DNA from: Hymenobacter sp. BT559
Lineage (GTDB): Bacteria; Bacteroidota; Bacteroidia; Cytophagales; Hymenobacteraceae
Assembly: GCF_016427535.1 (NCBI RefSeq)
Contig: NZ_JAELXV010000001.1
Location: forward strand, 558,001 to 622,000
Length of the DNA stretch: 64,000 bases
Reading direction: 5' to 3'
Part shown: one piece after another, positions 50,882 through 59,198 of the stretch
How the letters are laid out: each line of letters starts with the position of its first letter
Position numbering within the stretch: the stretch's first letter is position 1
The notes under the pieces: model-generated
Told to the model about the DNA's origin: nothing
Database searches by the model: none
Seen by the model: only the letters and a program-made list of their open reading frames with translations
Position numbers and translations under genes: made by a program

Positions 50882-50937
50882 CGTTGTCAGGATGTAGAGC
50901 CGCGATACGTGGCATCTCTACGCCCCGTAGGCCGAAC

Positions 50938-52023
50938 CTAGGGCCGGCGGTTTACGGCGTTCAAATCCTCAAACGCCGTTTTCAGGCGCGCTACGAAGGT
51001 CTCTTCGCCTTTGCGCAGCCACACGCGGGGGTCGTAGTACTTCTTGTTGGGCGAATCGGGGCCGTTGGGGTTACCGATTTGGCCTTGCAGGAAGCCTTCG
51101 TTTTTCACGTAGTACTGCTGAATGCCTTCCCAGAACGCCCACTGCAAGTCGGTGTCGATGTTCATCTTGATGGCGCCGTAGCTAATGGCCTCGCGGATTT
51201 CCTCCTGGCTCGAGCCCGAGCCGCCGTGGAATACGAAGTTGATGGGCAGCGCCTCCTCGATGTTGTGCTTCTGGCGCAGGAACTCCTGCGAGTTGTGCAA
51301 AATCTTGGGCTCCAGCTTCACGTTGCCGGGCTTGTATACGCCGTGCACGTTGCCGAAGGCAGCGGCGATGGTGAAGCGCGGGCTCACGGCATTGAGGTGT
51401 TCGTAGGCGTAGGCTACTTCCTCAGGCTGGGTGTAGAGCTTCGACGAATCGACGTCCGAGTTGTCAACACCGTCTTCTTCGCCGCCGGTCACGCCTAGCT
51501 CGATTTCGAGCGTCATGCCGATTTTGGCCATGCGCTCCAGGTATTTTACGCAGATTTCGATGTTCTCCTCAATCGGCTCCTCCGACAAGTCGAGCATGTG
51601 CGAGCTGTAGAGCGGCTGGCCGTGCTCAGCGTAGAATTTCTCGCCGGCTTCGAGCAGGCCGTCAATCCAGGGCAGGAGCTTCTTGGCGGCGTGGTCGGTG
51701 TGCAAAATCACGGGTACGCCGTAGGCTTTGGCCATCAGGTGCACGTGGTGGGCACCCGAAATGCCGCCCGCGATGCTGGCTTGCTGCTTGTCGTTGGGCA
51801 GGCCTTTGCCAGCGAAGAACTGGGCGCCGCCATTTGAAAACTGAATGATAACCGGCGAGTTGAGGTCGCGGGCTGCTTCGAGCACGGCATTCACGGTGTC
51901 GGTGCCGGTCACGTTTACGGCCGGTAGGGCGTAGCCATTAGCCTTAGCGTGCTGGAAAAGAGCCTGCACTTCGTCGCCGTGCAGTACGCCGGCCCGCAGG
52001 CCGGTGAGTGTGGATGTTGCCAT
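50938..52023 (-). CDS. fbaA: Class II fructose-bisphosphate aldolase
   Basis: A 361-residue zinc-dependent aldolase that cleaves or forms fructose-1,6-bisphosphate in glycolysis and gluconeogenesis. Length and sequence fit the E. coli FbaA (class IIA) type: VILHTDHAAKKLLPWIDGL (Asp general base and Zn-binding His), ELGVTGGEEDGVDN, AAFGNVHGVYKPGNV (Zn His), NFVFHGGSGSSQEEIREAISYGAIKMNIDTDLQ (Zn His, phosphate-binding GGS and NIDTD). It is a single-gene unit bounded by terminators on both sides (50848 and 52065). Confidence 0.96.
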   Translation of the reverse strand: MATSTLTGLRAGVLHGDEVQALFQHAKANGYALPAVNVTGTDTVNAVLEAARDLNSPVIIQFSNGGAQFFAGKGLPNDKQQASIAGGISGAHHVHLMAKAYGVPVILHTDHAAKKLLPWIDGLLEAGEKFYAEHGQPLYSSHMLDLSEEPIEENIEICVKYLERMAKIGMTLEIELGVTGGEEDGVDNSDVDSSKLYTQPEEVAYAYEHLNAVSPRFTIAAAFGNVHGVYKPGNVKLEPKILHNSQEFLRQKHNIEEALPINFVFHGGSGSSQEEIREAISYGAIKMNIDTDLQWAFWEGIQQYYVKNEGFLQGQIGNPNGPDSPNKKYYDPRVWLRKGEETFVARLKTAFEDLNAVNRRP

Positions 52024-52064
52024 GAGAAAGAAACGTTGTGGCCGCGAAGTTCGTCCCTTTTTGG

Positions 52065-52122
52065 GAAAAAAGCTACTGCGTACCCAAAGGTGTTCACCTT
52101 CGAGTACGCAGTAGCTTTTTTC
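52065..52122. terminator. Stem-loop upstream of fba
   Basis: GAAAAAAGCTACTGCGTAC (52065-52083) pairs perfectly with GTACGCAGTAGCTTTTTTC (52104-52122); both sides carry A/T runs. It lies between the Oar-like receptor stop and the fba start, probably ending receptor transcription. Confidence 0.78.
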
Positions 52123-52179
52123 CTAGGTCTATGCTGGTATGCGCCGTGCAGCCGTGTAGTACCTATTGTAAAATGTATT

Positions 52180-52264
52180 TGTCATTGCGAGCGCAACGAA
52201 GCAATCGCACTTGAACGGCGCGGCTGAACAGATGCGATTGCTTCGCTGCGCTCGCAATGACAAA
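52180..52264. repeat. Family C inverted repeat, copy 3
   Basis: TTTGTCATTGCGAGCG... (52180-52210) pairs with ...CGCTCGCAATGACAAA (52235-52264). It begins 11 bp after the receptor stop and precedes the terminator at 52065-52122. Confidence 0.85.
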
Positions 52265-52274
52265 CGCTTTACGA

Positions 52275-55200
52275 CTAATCAAAAATGTAGCGCACGCCCA
52301 CCTGGGCGCGCCAGCGGCTGGCGAGGCTGGTATCGGTGAAGAACGTCTGGCTGCCGCCGTTGAAGGTGTAGGCTGGCGTGTCGGGGCTGGTAGTGGGGTA
52401 GGCAGCTTGTACGAGGCGGTTGTTGCCCACGAGGTAGCGGTTGCCCCAGTTGCGGTTGAGCAGGTTGCCCGCGTTCAGGATGTCGAAGCTGAACTGCAAG
52501 GTGTTCTTCTTGCCGCCGCTGGTAGTGATGGCAAAATCTTGTAACACCTTGAAGTCGAATTGCGTGTACCAGCGGCTGATGGCGCCGTTGCGCTCGGTGT
52601 ACTCGCCGCGGTGCTGGCTCAGGTACTTATCTTGGGCAATGTAGCTGTCGAGCTGCTGCCACTGCTGGGCGGCCGAAACCACCTGGCCCGCCGCGTTGGT
52701 GTAGGCCACTAGGTTAATCTGGTTTTGGGCATTGGGCACAAAAAACAGGTCGTTGCCGTCGATGCCATCGCGGTTGAGGTCGCCGGCGTAGGTGTAGCTG
52801 AAGCGGTTGCCCTGGCCGGCCTCAAAGAAGAAGCCTAGGGTTGTGGCCACATGGTCATTGGCATACGAGAAGCGCCGGCCGCCCGCTGCGATGAAGCGGT
52901 GCTGCAAGCCAAAGTCGCTGTAGGCCAGCTGGGGCTGGTTGGGGTTGCCCACCACGGGCAGGCGCTGGTAGGCGTCGCCGGCAATCTCGCCGGGGTTCGA
53001 GGTCACGTCCTTGGCTTGGGCGTAGGTGTAGGCCGCGGTGAGGTAAAAGCCGTTCACAAACTCCTTGCGCAGCTGCCCCGTGAAGGAGTACTGGTAGCCC
53101 TGGCTGACGTTTTCGAGCCCAATCACGCCCGCATCCAGGAAGGTAAACTGGCCGTTGGGCCCTACGAAGGAATTGAGACGCGGGCCGGCCGCTGGGTATA
53201 TCTGACGGCTGTCGCCGCCGTTGGCACCACCTAGGGTCTGGGTGGGCGTCACGAAGTTGTAGTTGCGGTGCACCACGGCGTTAAGGTCCTTGGTGTAAAT
53301 GGCTTCCAAGGTGGCTACGATGCCGCCGGGCAGCTCCTGGTCTACGGCCACATTGGAACGCCACACCTGCGGAAACTTGAAGTCGCGGCCCGTCGTGTTA
53401 ATCTGGAACGTGTAGCCGTCGCTGAACTGCGCGTTCGAGGCCTGGTTAGAAATCCAGACAAACGGAATGCGACCCGTGAAAATGCCCGTGCCACCGCGCA
53501 GCTGCGTCTTAGGTCCGCTGTTCTGCGAGTTGTAGTTGAAGCCTAGGCGGGGCGAAAACAGTGGCGTCGATTTCGGAAACTGCGTCACGTCGAGGCGCGT
53601 GGGCTGGCCGTCGGCGGTCTGGAAGGTCGCCGCCGCAATCTGCGGGTTGGGGGCTACCGTAGTGTTATAAATCGGCACATCGGCGCGCACGCCTAGGGTC
53701 AGCTTGAAGGCCGGATTGAGCTGAAACTCATCCTGCACGTACACTCCGAGCTGCGCCACGTCGATGTCAGCCTGCTTGATGGGCGCCCGGCCACCGGCCG
53801 CGGCTTGGGCATTCAAATCTAGGAAGCCGGCTCGGCCGGGCACCGTACTGACCAGGAAGTCGCTCAGTTCGAGGCGCTGGTAGCCGTAGCGCTGCAAGTT
53901 GAAGCCGTTGATAAACTTGAACCGCTCGTAGTTGGCGCCCACGGTCAAAATGTGCTTGCCCGCGAAGTAGCTCAGGTTGTCGGTGAGCTGCAAAATGTGC
54001 TGGTTCAGCGTGTTGTTGGCCGAAAACTGCTCGGTACCCACACTGGTGTAAGTGGTGCCGCCCTGCGTGATGTCAATCATCGGGAAGAACGTGCCGCTCG
54101 GCAGCTCCCGGTAGTCATCAAACGCCGAGTAGCTCACCTGCGCCTTGTTGCTGAATTTGCCGTTCCCGAAGGTGCTGTTCAACTCGGCTACCACCGAGTT
54201 TAGGTTGTTATTAATAGTGTAGCCCGAGTTCGAAAACTGCAAGGTATTCACGCCCGGCACCCGCGAAGACGGCGCAATGGCAATGGGGTGCGGCCCCTGC
54301 TGGCGGTAGCTGCGCAGGTAGTTATAGCGCACCGAAAACGTATTGTTCGAGTTGATATTCCAGTCAATCTTGCCCAGAATCTTGTCCGAATACGTGCGGT
54401 AGTTGAAGCCCTCATACGTGCCCGGGTCATAGCCGTACGACGAAATCAAGCGCTGCCGAATGGCGTCTAGGTCCGACTGCAACACCCGGCTCACGCCGTT
54501 GGCCTGGCCACTCAGGGCCGCCTGTGCCTCGGCCGCGCTGGTGGCGGGGCGGAAGGTCTGGCCGGGGTCGGTCTGGCGCGTAAACTCGCCGTTGACGAAG
54601 AAGAAGAGCTTGTTTTTGATGATGGGGCCACCTAGGGCAAAGCCCGTCTGGTTGAATTTCAGGCTCGGGTTGTCGATGTCGGCCCCCTCTACCTTGCGCC
54701 CAATCAGGTTCTCGTTGCGGTAGTATGTGTATACCGTACCCTTGAAGGAGTTGGTGCCGCTCTTGGTCACGGCATTCACACCAGCGCCCGAAAAGCCGCC
54801 CTGCCGCACGTCATACGGCGCGAGGCTCACCTGAATCTGGTCGATGGCATCGAGCGAAACGGGCTGCGAATTAGTTTGCCCGCCCGGCGTAGGCGAGTCG
54901 AGGCCAAACGAGTTGTTGAAGATGGAGCCGTCGAGCGAGAAGTTGTTGTACAGCGGGTTGCGTCCGCCGAAGCTTAGGCCGTTGCCGCTGGCCTGCGGCG
55001 TGAGGCGCGTAAAGTCTTCCTGCGAGCGGCTAATGGTTGGCAGCGACCGGATGGCTGCCGAGCCAATGTTGGTAGCCGCGCCCGTGCGGTCGGGGTTGAT
55101 TTGGCCATCGCGGTTGCCGCGCACCATCACTTCGTCGAGCTGCTGGCCAGCGCCATCGCGCAGCGTAGCGCGGGTTTCGTAAGTTTTGCCTAGCGCCAAT

Positions 55201-55493
55201 TGCACGTTGCGCTCCACAAAAGTCTCGTAGCCCACAAACGAGATGGTAATCTCGTAAGGCCCGCCAATACGCAGGTTCAATAGGTCAAACTGCCCGTTGT
55301 CGCGGGTACTCACCCCGTATTTGGTGCCCGTAGGCGTGTGCACGGCCAGCACCGTGGCACCAGGCAGCGGCTCGCCCTTGGCGTCGAGCACCAAGCCCTT
55401 GATAGCCGAAGTCGTGACGCCCTGCGCGTGCGCCGATTGGCTGCCCACTAGGCACACTATTCCCAATAGTGGCAGTAGTACATGTTGTTTCAT
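52275..55493 (-). CDS. Oar-like TonB-dependent receptor
   Basis: A 1072-residue outer-membrane protein from ATG 55493 (MKQHVLLPLLGIVCLVGSQSAHAQ signal). N-terminal CarboxypepD_reg domain (TSAIKGLVLDAKGEPLPGATVLAVHTP), TonB-box-like LDEVMVRG, and the Oar-family plug: LPTISRSQEDFTRLTPQASGNGLSFGGRNPLYNNFSLDGS, then VRQGGFSGAGVNAVTKSGTNSFKG. The barrel ends ARVGVRYIFD-like (AQVGVRYIFD). Oar proteins were first known from Myxococcus adhesion and in Bacteroidota are TonB receptors of largely unknown ligand, some for proteins or peptides. No SusD or lipoprotein partner adjoins. Its promoter region is AT-rich. Confidence 0.92.
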   Translation of the reverse strand: MKQHVLLPLLGIVCLVGSQSAHAQGVTTSAIKGLVLDAKGEPLPGATVLAVHTPTGTKYGVSTRDNGQFDLLNLRIGGPYEITISFVGYETFVERNVQLALGKTYETRATLRDGAGQQLDEVMVRGNRDGQINPDRTGAATNIGSAAIRSLPTISRSQEDFTRLTPQASGNGLSFGGRNPLYNNFSLDGSIFNNSFGLDSPTPGGQTNSQPVSLDAIDQIQVSLAPYDVRQGGFSGAGVNAVTKSGTNSFKGTVYTYYRNENLIGRKVEGADIDNPSLKFNQTGFALGGPIIKNKLFFFVNGEFTRQTDPGQTFRPATSAAEAQAALSGQANGVSRVLQSDLDAIRQRLISSYGYDPGTYEGFNYRTYSDKILGKIDWNINSNNTFSVRYNYLRSYRQQGPHPIAIAPSSRVPGVNTLQFSNSGYTINNNLNSVVAELNSTFGNGKFSNKAQVSYSAFDDYRELPSGTFFPMIDITQGGTTYTSVGTEQFSANNTLNQHILQLTDNLSYFAGKHILTVGANYERFKFINGFNLQRYGYQRLELSDFLVSTVPGRAGFLDLNAQAAAGGRAPIKQADIDVAQLGVYVQDEFQLNPAFKLTLGVRADVPIYNTTVAPNPQIAAATFQTADGQPTRLDVTQFPKSTPLFSPRLGFNYNSQNSGPKTQLRGGTGIFTGRIPFVWISNQASNAQFSDGYTFQINTTGRDFKFPQVWRSNVAVDQELPGGIVATLEAIYTKDLNAVVHRNYNFVTPTQTLGGANGGDSRQIYPAAGPRLNSFVGPNGQFTFLDAGVIGLENVSQGYQYSFTGQLRKEFVNGFYLTAAYTYAQAKDVTSNPGEIAGDAYQRLPVVGNPNQPQLAYSDFGLQHRFIAAGGRRFSYANDHVATTLGFFFEAGQGNRFSYTYAGDLNRDGIDGNDLFFVPNAQNQINLVAYTNAAGQVVSAAQQWQQLDSYIAQDKYLSQHRGEYTERNGAISRWYTQFDFKVLQDFAITTSGGKKNTLQFSFDILNAGNLLNRNWGNRYLVGNNRLVQAAYPTTSPDTPAYTFNGGSQTFFTDTSLASRWRAQVGVRYIFD

Positions 55494-55858
55494 AAATATC
55501 TCGTTGTGTTTTCCGGAGCCCACCCCCAGATGCACCTCAAAATTACGGCGCGTTACGCTTGGATATTTAACGGAAACTTCATGGCTATTAGGAGAAATGA
55601 CAATTGACTTTCACTACTATTAAGCTGTTAAGTATAGCTATACTAACCGGCAGTGCATGGTTTGTTTTAATATCATATACTTGATAATTAGTGAGTTGTT
55701 ACTGGCTTGATAGGTTAGTGTAGAGAGGCAAAGGGTATAAAAATGGCCGGTCTTCTAAAGCCCACCCGTTGCTAAAAACTTAACATTGGAGTAAGCATAT
55801 TGCCTCGCCGTTGGTTACTATATAGCAGAAGCGTATTGCTCACTTAACTACTTGTGGT
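55494..55858. other. AT-rich intergenic region with divergent promoters and a 14-bp palindrome
   Basis: 365 bp separate the Oar-like gene (-) and the cytochrome c gene (+). AGTATAGCTATACT at 55631-55644 is a perfect 14-bp palindrome, a candidate operator. I see no coding region or stable RNA here. Confidence 0.5.
55538..55545 (-). promoter_or_regulatory. -7 box of the Oar-like receptor gene
   Basis: CAAAATTA on plus reads TAATTTTG on minus, matching TAnnTTTG, 45 bp upstream of ATG 55493. A clear -33 TTTG is not seen. Confidence 0.42.
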
Positions 55859-56422
55859 ATGCGTACAAATTCAACCGGCTTCGCCCTGACCGTGGGCATG
55901 GGCCTCATCGTCCTAATGCTAGGGTTCCTAGGTTTAAGTGCCACCGGCTTGGTTGGCTTCTCAGCCAATGAGGCGCGACAAATGGAAACAGAGAAGCTAG
56001 CCCAGCAAAAAGCTGAGGAAGCATACCAATACAATCTTGCGCATCCCAAGCCTAAGCCAATGGTAAATGGAGTGGCTGCTTCAGGGAATGAGTTAGCTTC
56101 TATTCCAGCTGGCGATGCACTATTCAAGGCAAATTGCATTCAGTGCCATGCTGTAAATGAAAAGGTCGTAGGGCCAGCACTAGCGGGTATTACCAAGCGG
56201 CGGCCAACTTCTTGGCTAATATCGTGGGTGCGCAACCCGGCCAAGGTCATTGCCAGTGGAGATGATTATGCTGTGAAGCTTTTCAATGATTATGGGAAGC
56301 AGCAAATGCCCTCCTTCCCACAGCTATCAGAAAAGGATGTAAAAGCAATCATAGCATGGACTGAAGCACAAGAAGGGAGCATGATTGACGATAGCGGTTT
56401 ACTCGCCGAAATTCATGACTGA
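55859..56422 (+). CDS. Membrane-anchored c-type cytochrome
   Basis: 187 residues. An uncleaved N-terminal transmembrane helix (about 8-33), a charged linker helix (NEARQMETEKLAQQKAEEAYQYNLAHPKPKP), then a cytochrome c domain with the haem site CIQCH (Cys93, Cys96, His97) and Met150 as the likely sixth ligand (KQQMPSFPQLSEKDVKAIIAWT). It is a periplasm-facing single-haem electron carrier, possibly for a terminal oxidase; no oxidase genes are in the window. The gene is visibly lower in GC than its neighbours. Its stop is 7 bp from the convergent pullulanase stop. Confidence 0.92.
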   Translation: MRTNSTGFALTVGMGLIVLMLGFLGLSATGLVGFSANEARQMETEKLAQQKAEEAYQYNLAHPKPKPMVNGVAASGNELASIPAGDALFKANCIQCHAVNEKVVGPALAGITKRRPTSWLISWVRNPAKVIASGDDYAVKLFNDYGKQQMPSFPQLSEKDVKAIIAWTEAQEGSMIDDSGLLAEIHD

Positions 56423-56429
56423 ATAATCT

Positions 56430-58433
56430 CTACTGCACCAGCACTAGCGCCGAATACCCCAGCACTTCCACCGTGCCGCTGCTCATTACCGCACCTAGGC
56501 CGTGCTGGTTGATTTCCATTCCTCGCAATACTGCTGAGTATTTCCCAGTTGGTACGGGCAGGCTCGCAGCTTGCCCAGTGCCGTTGAAAAGCACCGTAAT
56601 GGTCTGCCAGGTATCGCCACCCGCGTGCTCTACTAGCTGGTAGCAGATGGTGCCGGCTGGCGTGCCGGGCAAGAATTTTAAGTGCTGTGCAATCAACTCC
56701 TGGCTAGGTAGGCGGAAGGCCGGGTGCGCCTTGCGCAAGGCCAGCAGCTGGCGGTAAAAATTGAAAACCGGCCGGTACTTAGCCTTGCGAGCCCAGTCGA
56801 GCTGGTTGATACTATCGGGTAGGTTATAGGAATTGCTAGCGCCTTTTTTACTGCGCAGAAACTCGTCGCCAATAGGTAGAAAGGGCACACCCTGCGAGGT
56901 GAAGACAATCGTATTGCTCAATACGTCGAGCTTGATTAAGTCCGCTTCCGAGAGGGTAGGGTGGGCCACTGCGAGCTTGTCCCACAGGATTCTATCGTCG
57001 TGGCACGACACGTAGCTGATGGCCTGGCTGGGTTGGTTGGCCCAGGGTGCTTTGCTATAATTGACTTTGGCGTAGTCGAGCTGCGGGTGCTGAGTGGCGG
57101 CCACGATGCCAAATTTTACGCTTTCCTCTAGCCCCGGCTGGCCGCCCGCAAAGCCGCCTTCGGCCTGGCGAGCGTAGTGGCCCTTCACGCCATCGCGCAG
57201 TTCGTCGCCGAAGGCGGCGATGCGCGGCAGCTTACTCACATTGGCCTTTACGGCGCGTTGGGCCTCGGGCAAGGGGCTAGGGCCAGCGGCCCAGCCTTCG
57301 CCGTACACAAAAATGCTGTGGTCTTGCTGGTCGAGAGCCACGCGCACAGCGCGCATGGTTTCAAGGTCGAGCACGCCCATGAGGTCGAAGCGGAAGCCAT
57401 CGACGTGGTACTCCCGCGCCCAATAGCTCACGCAGTCCACGATGAGCTTGCGCACCATAGGCCGCTCGGAGGCTACTTCATTGCCGCAGGCCGTGGCGTT
57501 AGAATACGAGCCGTCGGCATTGTGGCGGAAGTAATAGCCTGGCACCAATTGCTCGAAGGCGCTGGTGCCCGCGTCGGCCACGTGGTTGAACACCACATCG
57601 GAAATGACGCGCAGCTGGTGGTCATGCAGCGTCTGTACCAGTTGCTTATATTCCCGAATGCGTACGGCCGGGTCGAGCGCGTTGGTAGCGTACGAGCCTT
57701 CGGGCACGAAGTAATTTACTGGGTCGTAGCCCCAGCTGTAGCGCGTAGGCGAGGGCGGCAGGCTCTCATCAATAGCTGCAAAGTCGTAGGTCGGCAGCAG
57801 GTGCACGTGCGTGACACCCAGCTCCAGCAGGTGACCTAGGCCGGTGCGCACGCCGCCCGGCCCGGTGGTGCCCAGCTCGGTCAGCCCTAGGTACTTGCCT
57901 TTGTGCTGAATACCCGAAGTAGGCGCGGCCGAGAGGTCGCGCACGCTCACTTCGCCCACCACATTGTCGGTGGGAGCGCCGGGTTTGGGGCGCAGGTCGT
58001 CGGTCCAGCCAGTGGGCGCGGCGTTGGCCGGGTCGAGCCAGGCGGCCCGGCGGCCATTCACACCTACGGCGCGGGCGTAGGGCTCGCACACCTCAGCCAT
58101 CGCCTTGCCCGCTATGGTAGCCTGAACCGTGTAAAAGCCTGTCGTGCCCGCGGGTAGCGCCAGTGTCCAGGTGCCGGCGGTGCTGCGCTGCATAGCGTGC
58201 GTGGCGGTAGCTGGGCCGCCCTGGCCGGCTGCGTACAGGCGTAGGTGCAGTGCTTCGGCGGTGGGCGCCCACACGCGCAGGGTCCCGCGACCGGTGCGGT
58301 CAAACGTCAGCCCTAGGTCGGGACCGTTGTAAACTGGGTATTGGCTTTGCGGGAAGGGGTCGGCCTTGCTCTTCTGAGCGTGAGCGAAGGGGAGAGTGGT
58401 CAGCACAAAAAGCAGCAGCAAAAGGCGAGTCAT
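56430..58433 (-). CDS. Type I pullulanase (GH13, debranching), secreted
   Basis: A 667-residue exported enzyme hydrolysing alpha-1,6 branches of pullulan, starch or glycogen. The start at 58433 gives a signal peptide (MTRLLLLLFVLTTLPFAHAQ). CBM48-like N-domain (LRVWAPTAEALHLRLYAAG), then the (beta/alpha)8 barrel with the pullulanase signature YSWGYDPVNYFVPEGSYAT (usual YNWGYDP), region I DVVFNH, region II DGFRFDLMG (nucleophile Asp), region III YGEGW (acid/base Glu) and region IV VSCHDDRILWDKL. The C-terminal beta-domain ends SGTVEVLGYSALVLVQ. The usual 'HVRDFS' motif appears as SVRDLS. No starch-specific SusCD lies adjacent. Confidence 0.93.
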   Translation of the reverse strand: MTRLLLLLFVLTTLPFAHAQKSKADPFPQSQYPVYNGPDLGLTFDRTGRGTLRVWAPTAEALHLRLYAAGQGGPATATHAMQRSTAGTWTLALPAGTTGFYTVQATIAGKAMAEVCEPYARAVGVNGRRAAWLDPANAAPTGWTDDLRPKPGAPTDNVVGEVSVRDLSAAPTSGIQHKGKYLGLTELGTTGPGGVRTGLGHLLELGVTHVHLLPTYDFAAIDESLPPSPTRYSWGYDPVNYFVPEGSYATNALDPAVRIREYKQLVQTLHDHQLRVISDVVFNHVADAGTSAFEQLVPGYYFRHNADGSYSNATACGNEVASERPMVRKLIVDCVSYWAREYHVDGFRFDLMGVLDLETMRAVRVALDQQDHSIFVYGEGWAAGPSPLPEAQRAVKANVSKLPRIAAFGDELRDGVKGHYARQAEGGFAGGQPGLEESVKFGIVAATQHPQLDYAKVNYSKAPWANQPSQAISYVSCHDDRILWDKLAVAHPTLSEADLIKLDVLSNTIVFTSQGVPFLPIGDEFLRSKKGASNSYNLPDSINQLDWARKAKYRPVFNFYRQLLALRKAHPAFRLPSQELIAQHLKFLPGTPAGTICYQLVEHAGGDTWQTITVLFNGTGQAASLPVPTGKYSAVLRGMEINQHGLGAVMSSGTVEVLGYSALVLVQ

Positions 58434-58742
58434 TTTCCAAAGTTCGGGCCAGAGCCCCGGCTGGTTTGCCCGACGCAATTGGGGCATTAGTCTGGAAACC
58501 GCCTATGCTGGCCGATAGTGCCACCTGGTGGGGCAACGCCCGGCCACCTTTGCAGACTCGTCACCCCATAAGTTGGCCTGCTACACCGCCCAAATTAAAG
58601 GTTGGATTTCACGGATAAGTCATACTCCGCGTCGCATATTGCCGGCCTTAAAACCTCGCGCTACTACGCCCGCTCACCGCTGCCTCCGCATGCTAAATTC
58701 TTACTAGCTTTCTCTCATTTTTTGGCTTAATCCTGGTTTGCC
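58434..58742. other. 309-bp intergenic region
   Basis: This holds the divergent upstream sequences of the pullulanase gene (-) and the small gene at 58743 (+). It is moderately AT-rich near 58690-58740. I see no consensus promoter pair, no hairpin of note and no credible ORF. Confidence 0.4.
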
Positions 58743-59198
58743 ATGCGTGCGCTCACCGTTGCCCTGCCCCAGACTGATTATCTCGTCTTGCGCTATCGCC
58801 CTGACTTGCATTTGCTAGTGGGTCGCTGGCAGCGGCCGGTATCGGCAACCGAATTTCGGCAGGGTTACCGCGCCATGCTTCGCCTCGCCCGCCAGGTCAA
58901 TTGCCCCTACTGGCAACTCGACCTGCGCGGGCGCGGAGCCCTGCCCGACGATGATACCCGGCGCTGGCTGCTACAGCGCTTCCTGCCCGAGCTGTCGTTG
59001 CGTCTGCCTGAGCCCGTGTGCCTAGCCTATTTGCTGCCGCCCAGCCTGCTACAACAAATGACAGCCCCCGCAGGTAGCCCAGCGCACCTCGCTTTCTTTT
59101 CAGAGGAAGGCCCACTCACGGCCTGGCTGCTCCAGCGCCAGCACTACCGCCACGAGGCCTTGGCGCAGGCCGGCTTTACGCCACCGCCGGCAGCGTGA
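58743..59198 (+). CDS. Hypothetical protein, STAS-like size
   Basis: 151 residues without signal peptide or transmembrane helix: YLVLRYRPDLHLLVGRWQRPVSATEFRQGYRAMLRLARQ suggests alternating strands and helices, followed by CPYWQLDLRGRGALPDDDTRRWLLQRFLPEL. Single-domain cytoplasmic proteins of this type are common next to signalling genes in Bacteroidota, and the length resembles STAS-like modules; this is only a resemblance. The last 23 bp overlap the end of the convergent histidine kinase gene (59176-60636). Confidence 0.6.
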   Translation: MRALTVALPQTDYLVLRYRPDLHLLVGRWQRPVSATEFRQGYRAMLRLARQVNCPYWQLDLRGRGALPDDDTRRWLLQRFLPELSLRLPEPVCLAYLLPPSLLQQMTAPAGSPAHLAFFSEEGPLTAWLLQRQHYRHEALAQAGFTPPPAA

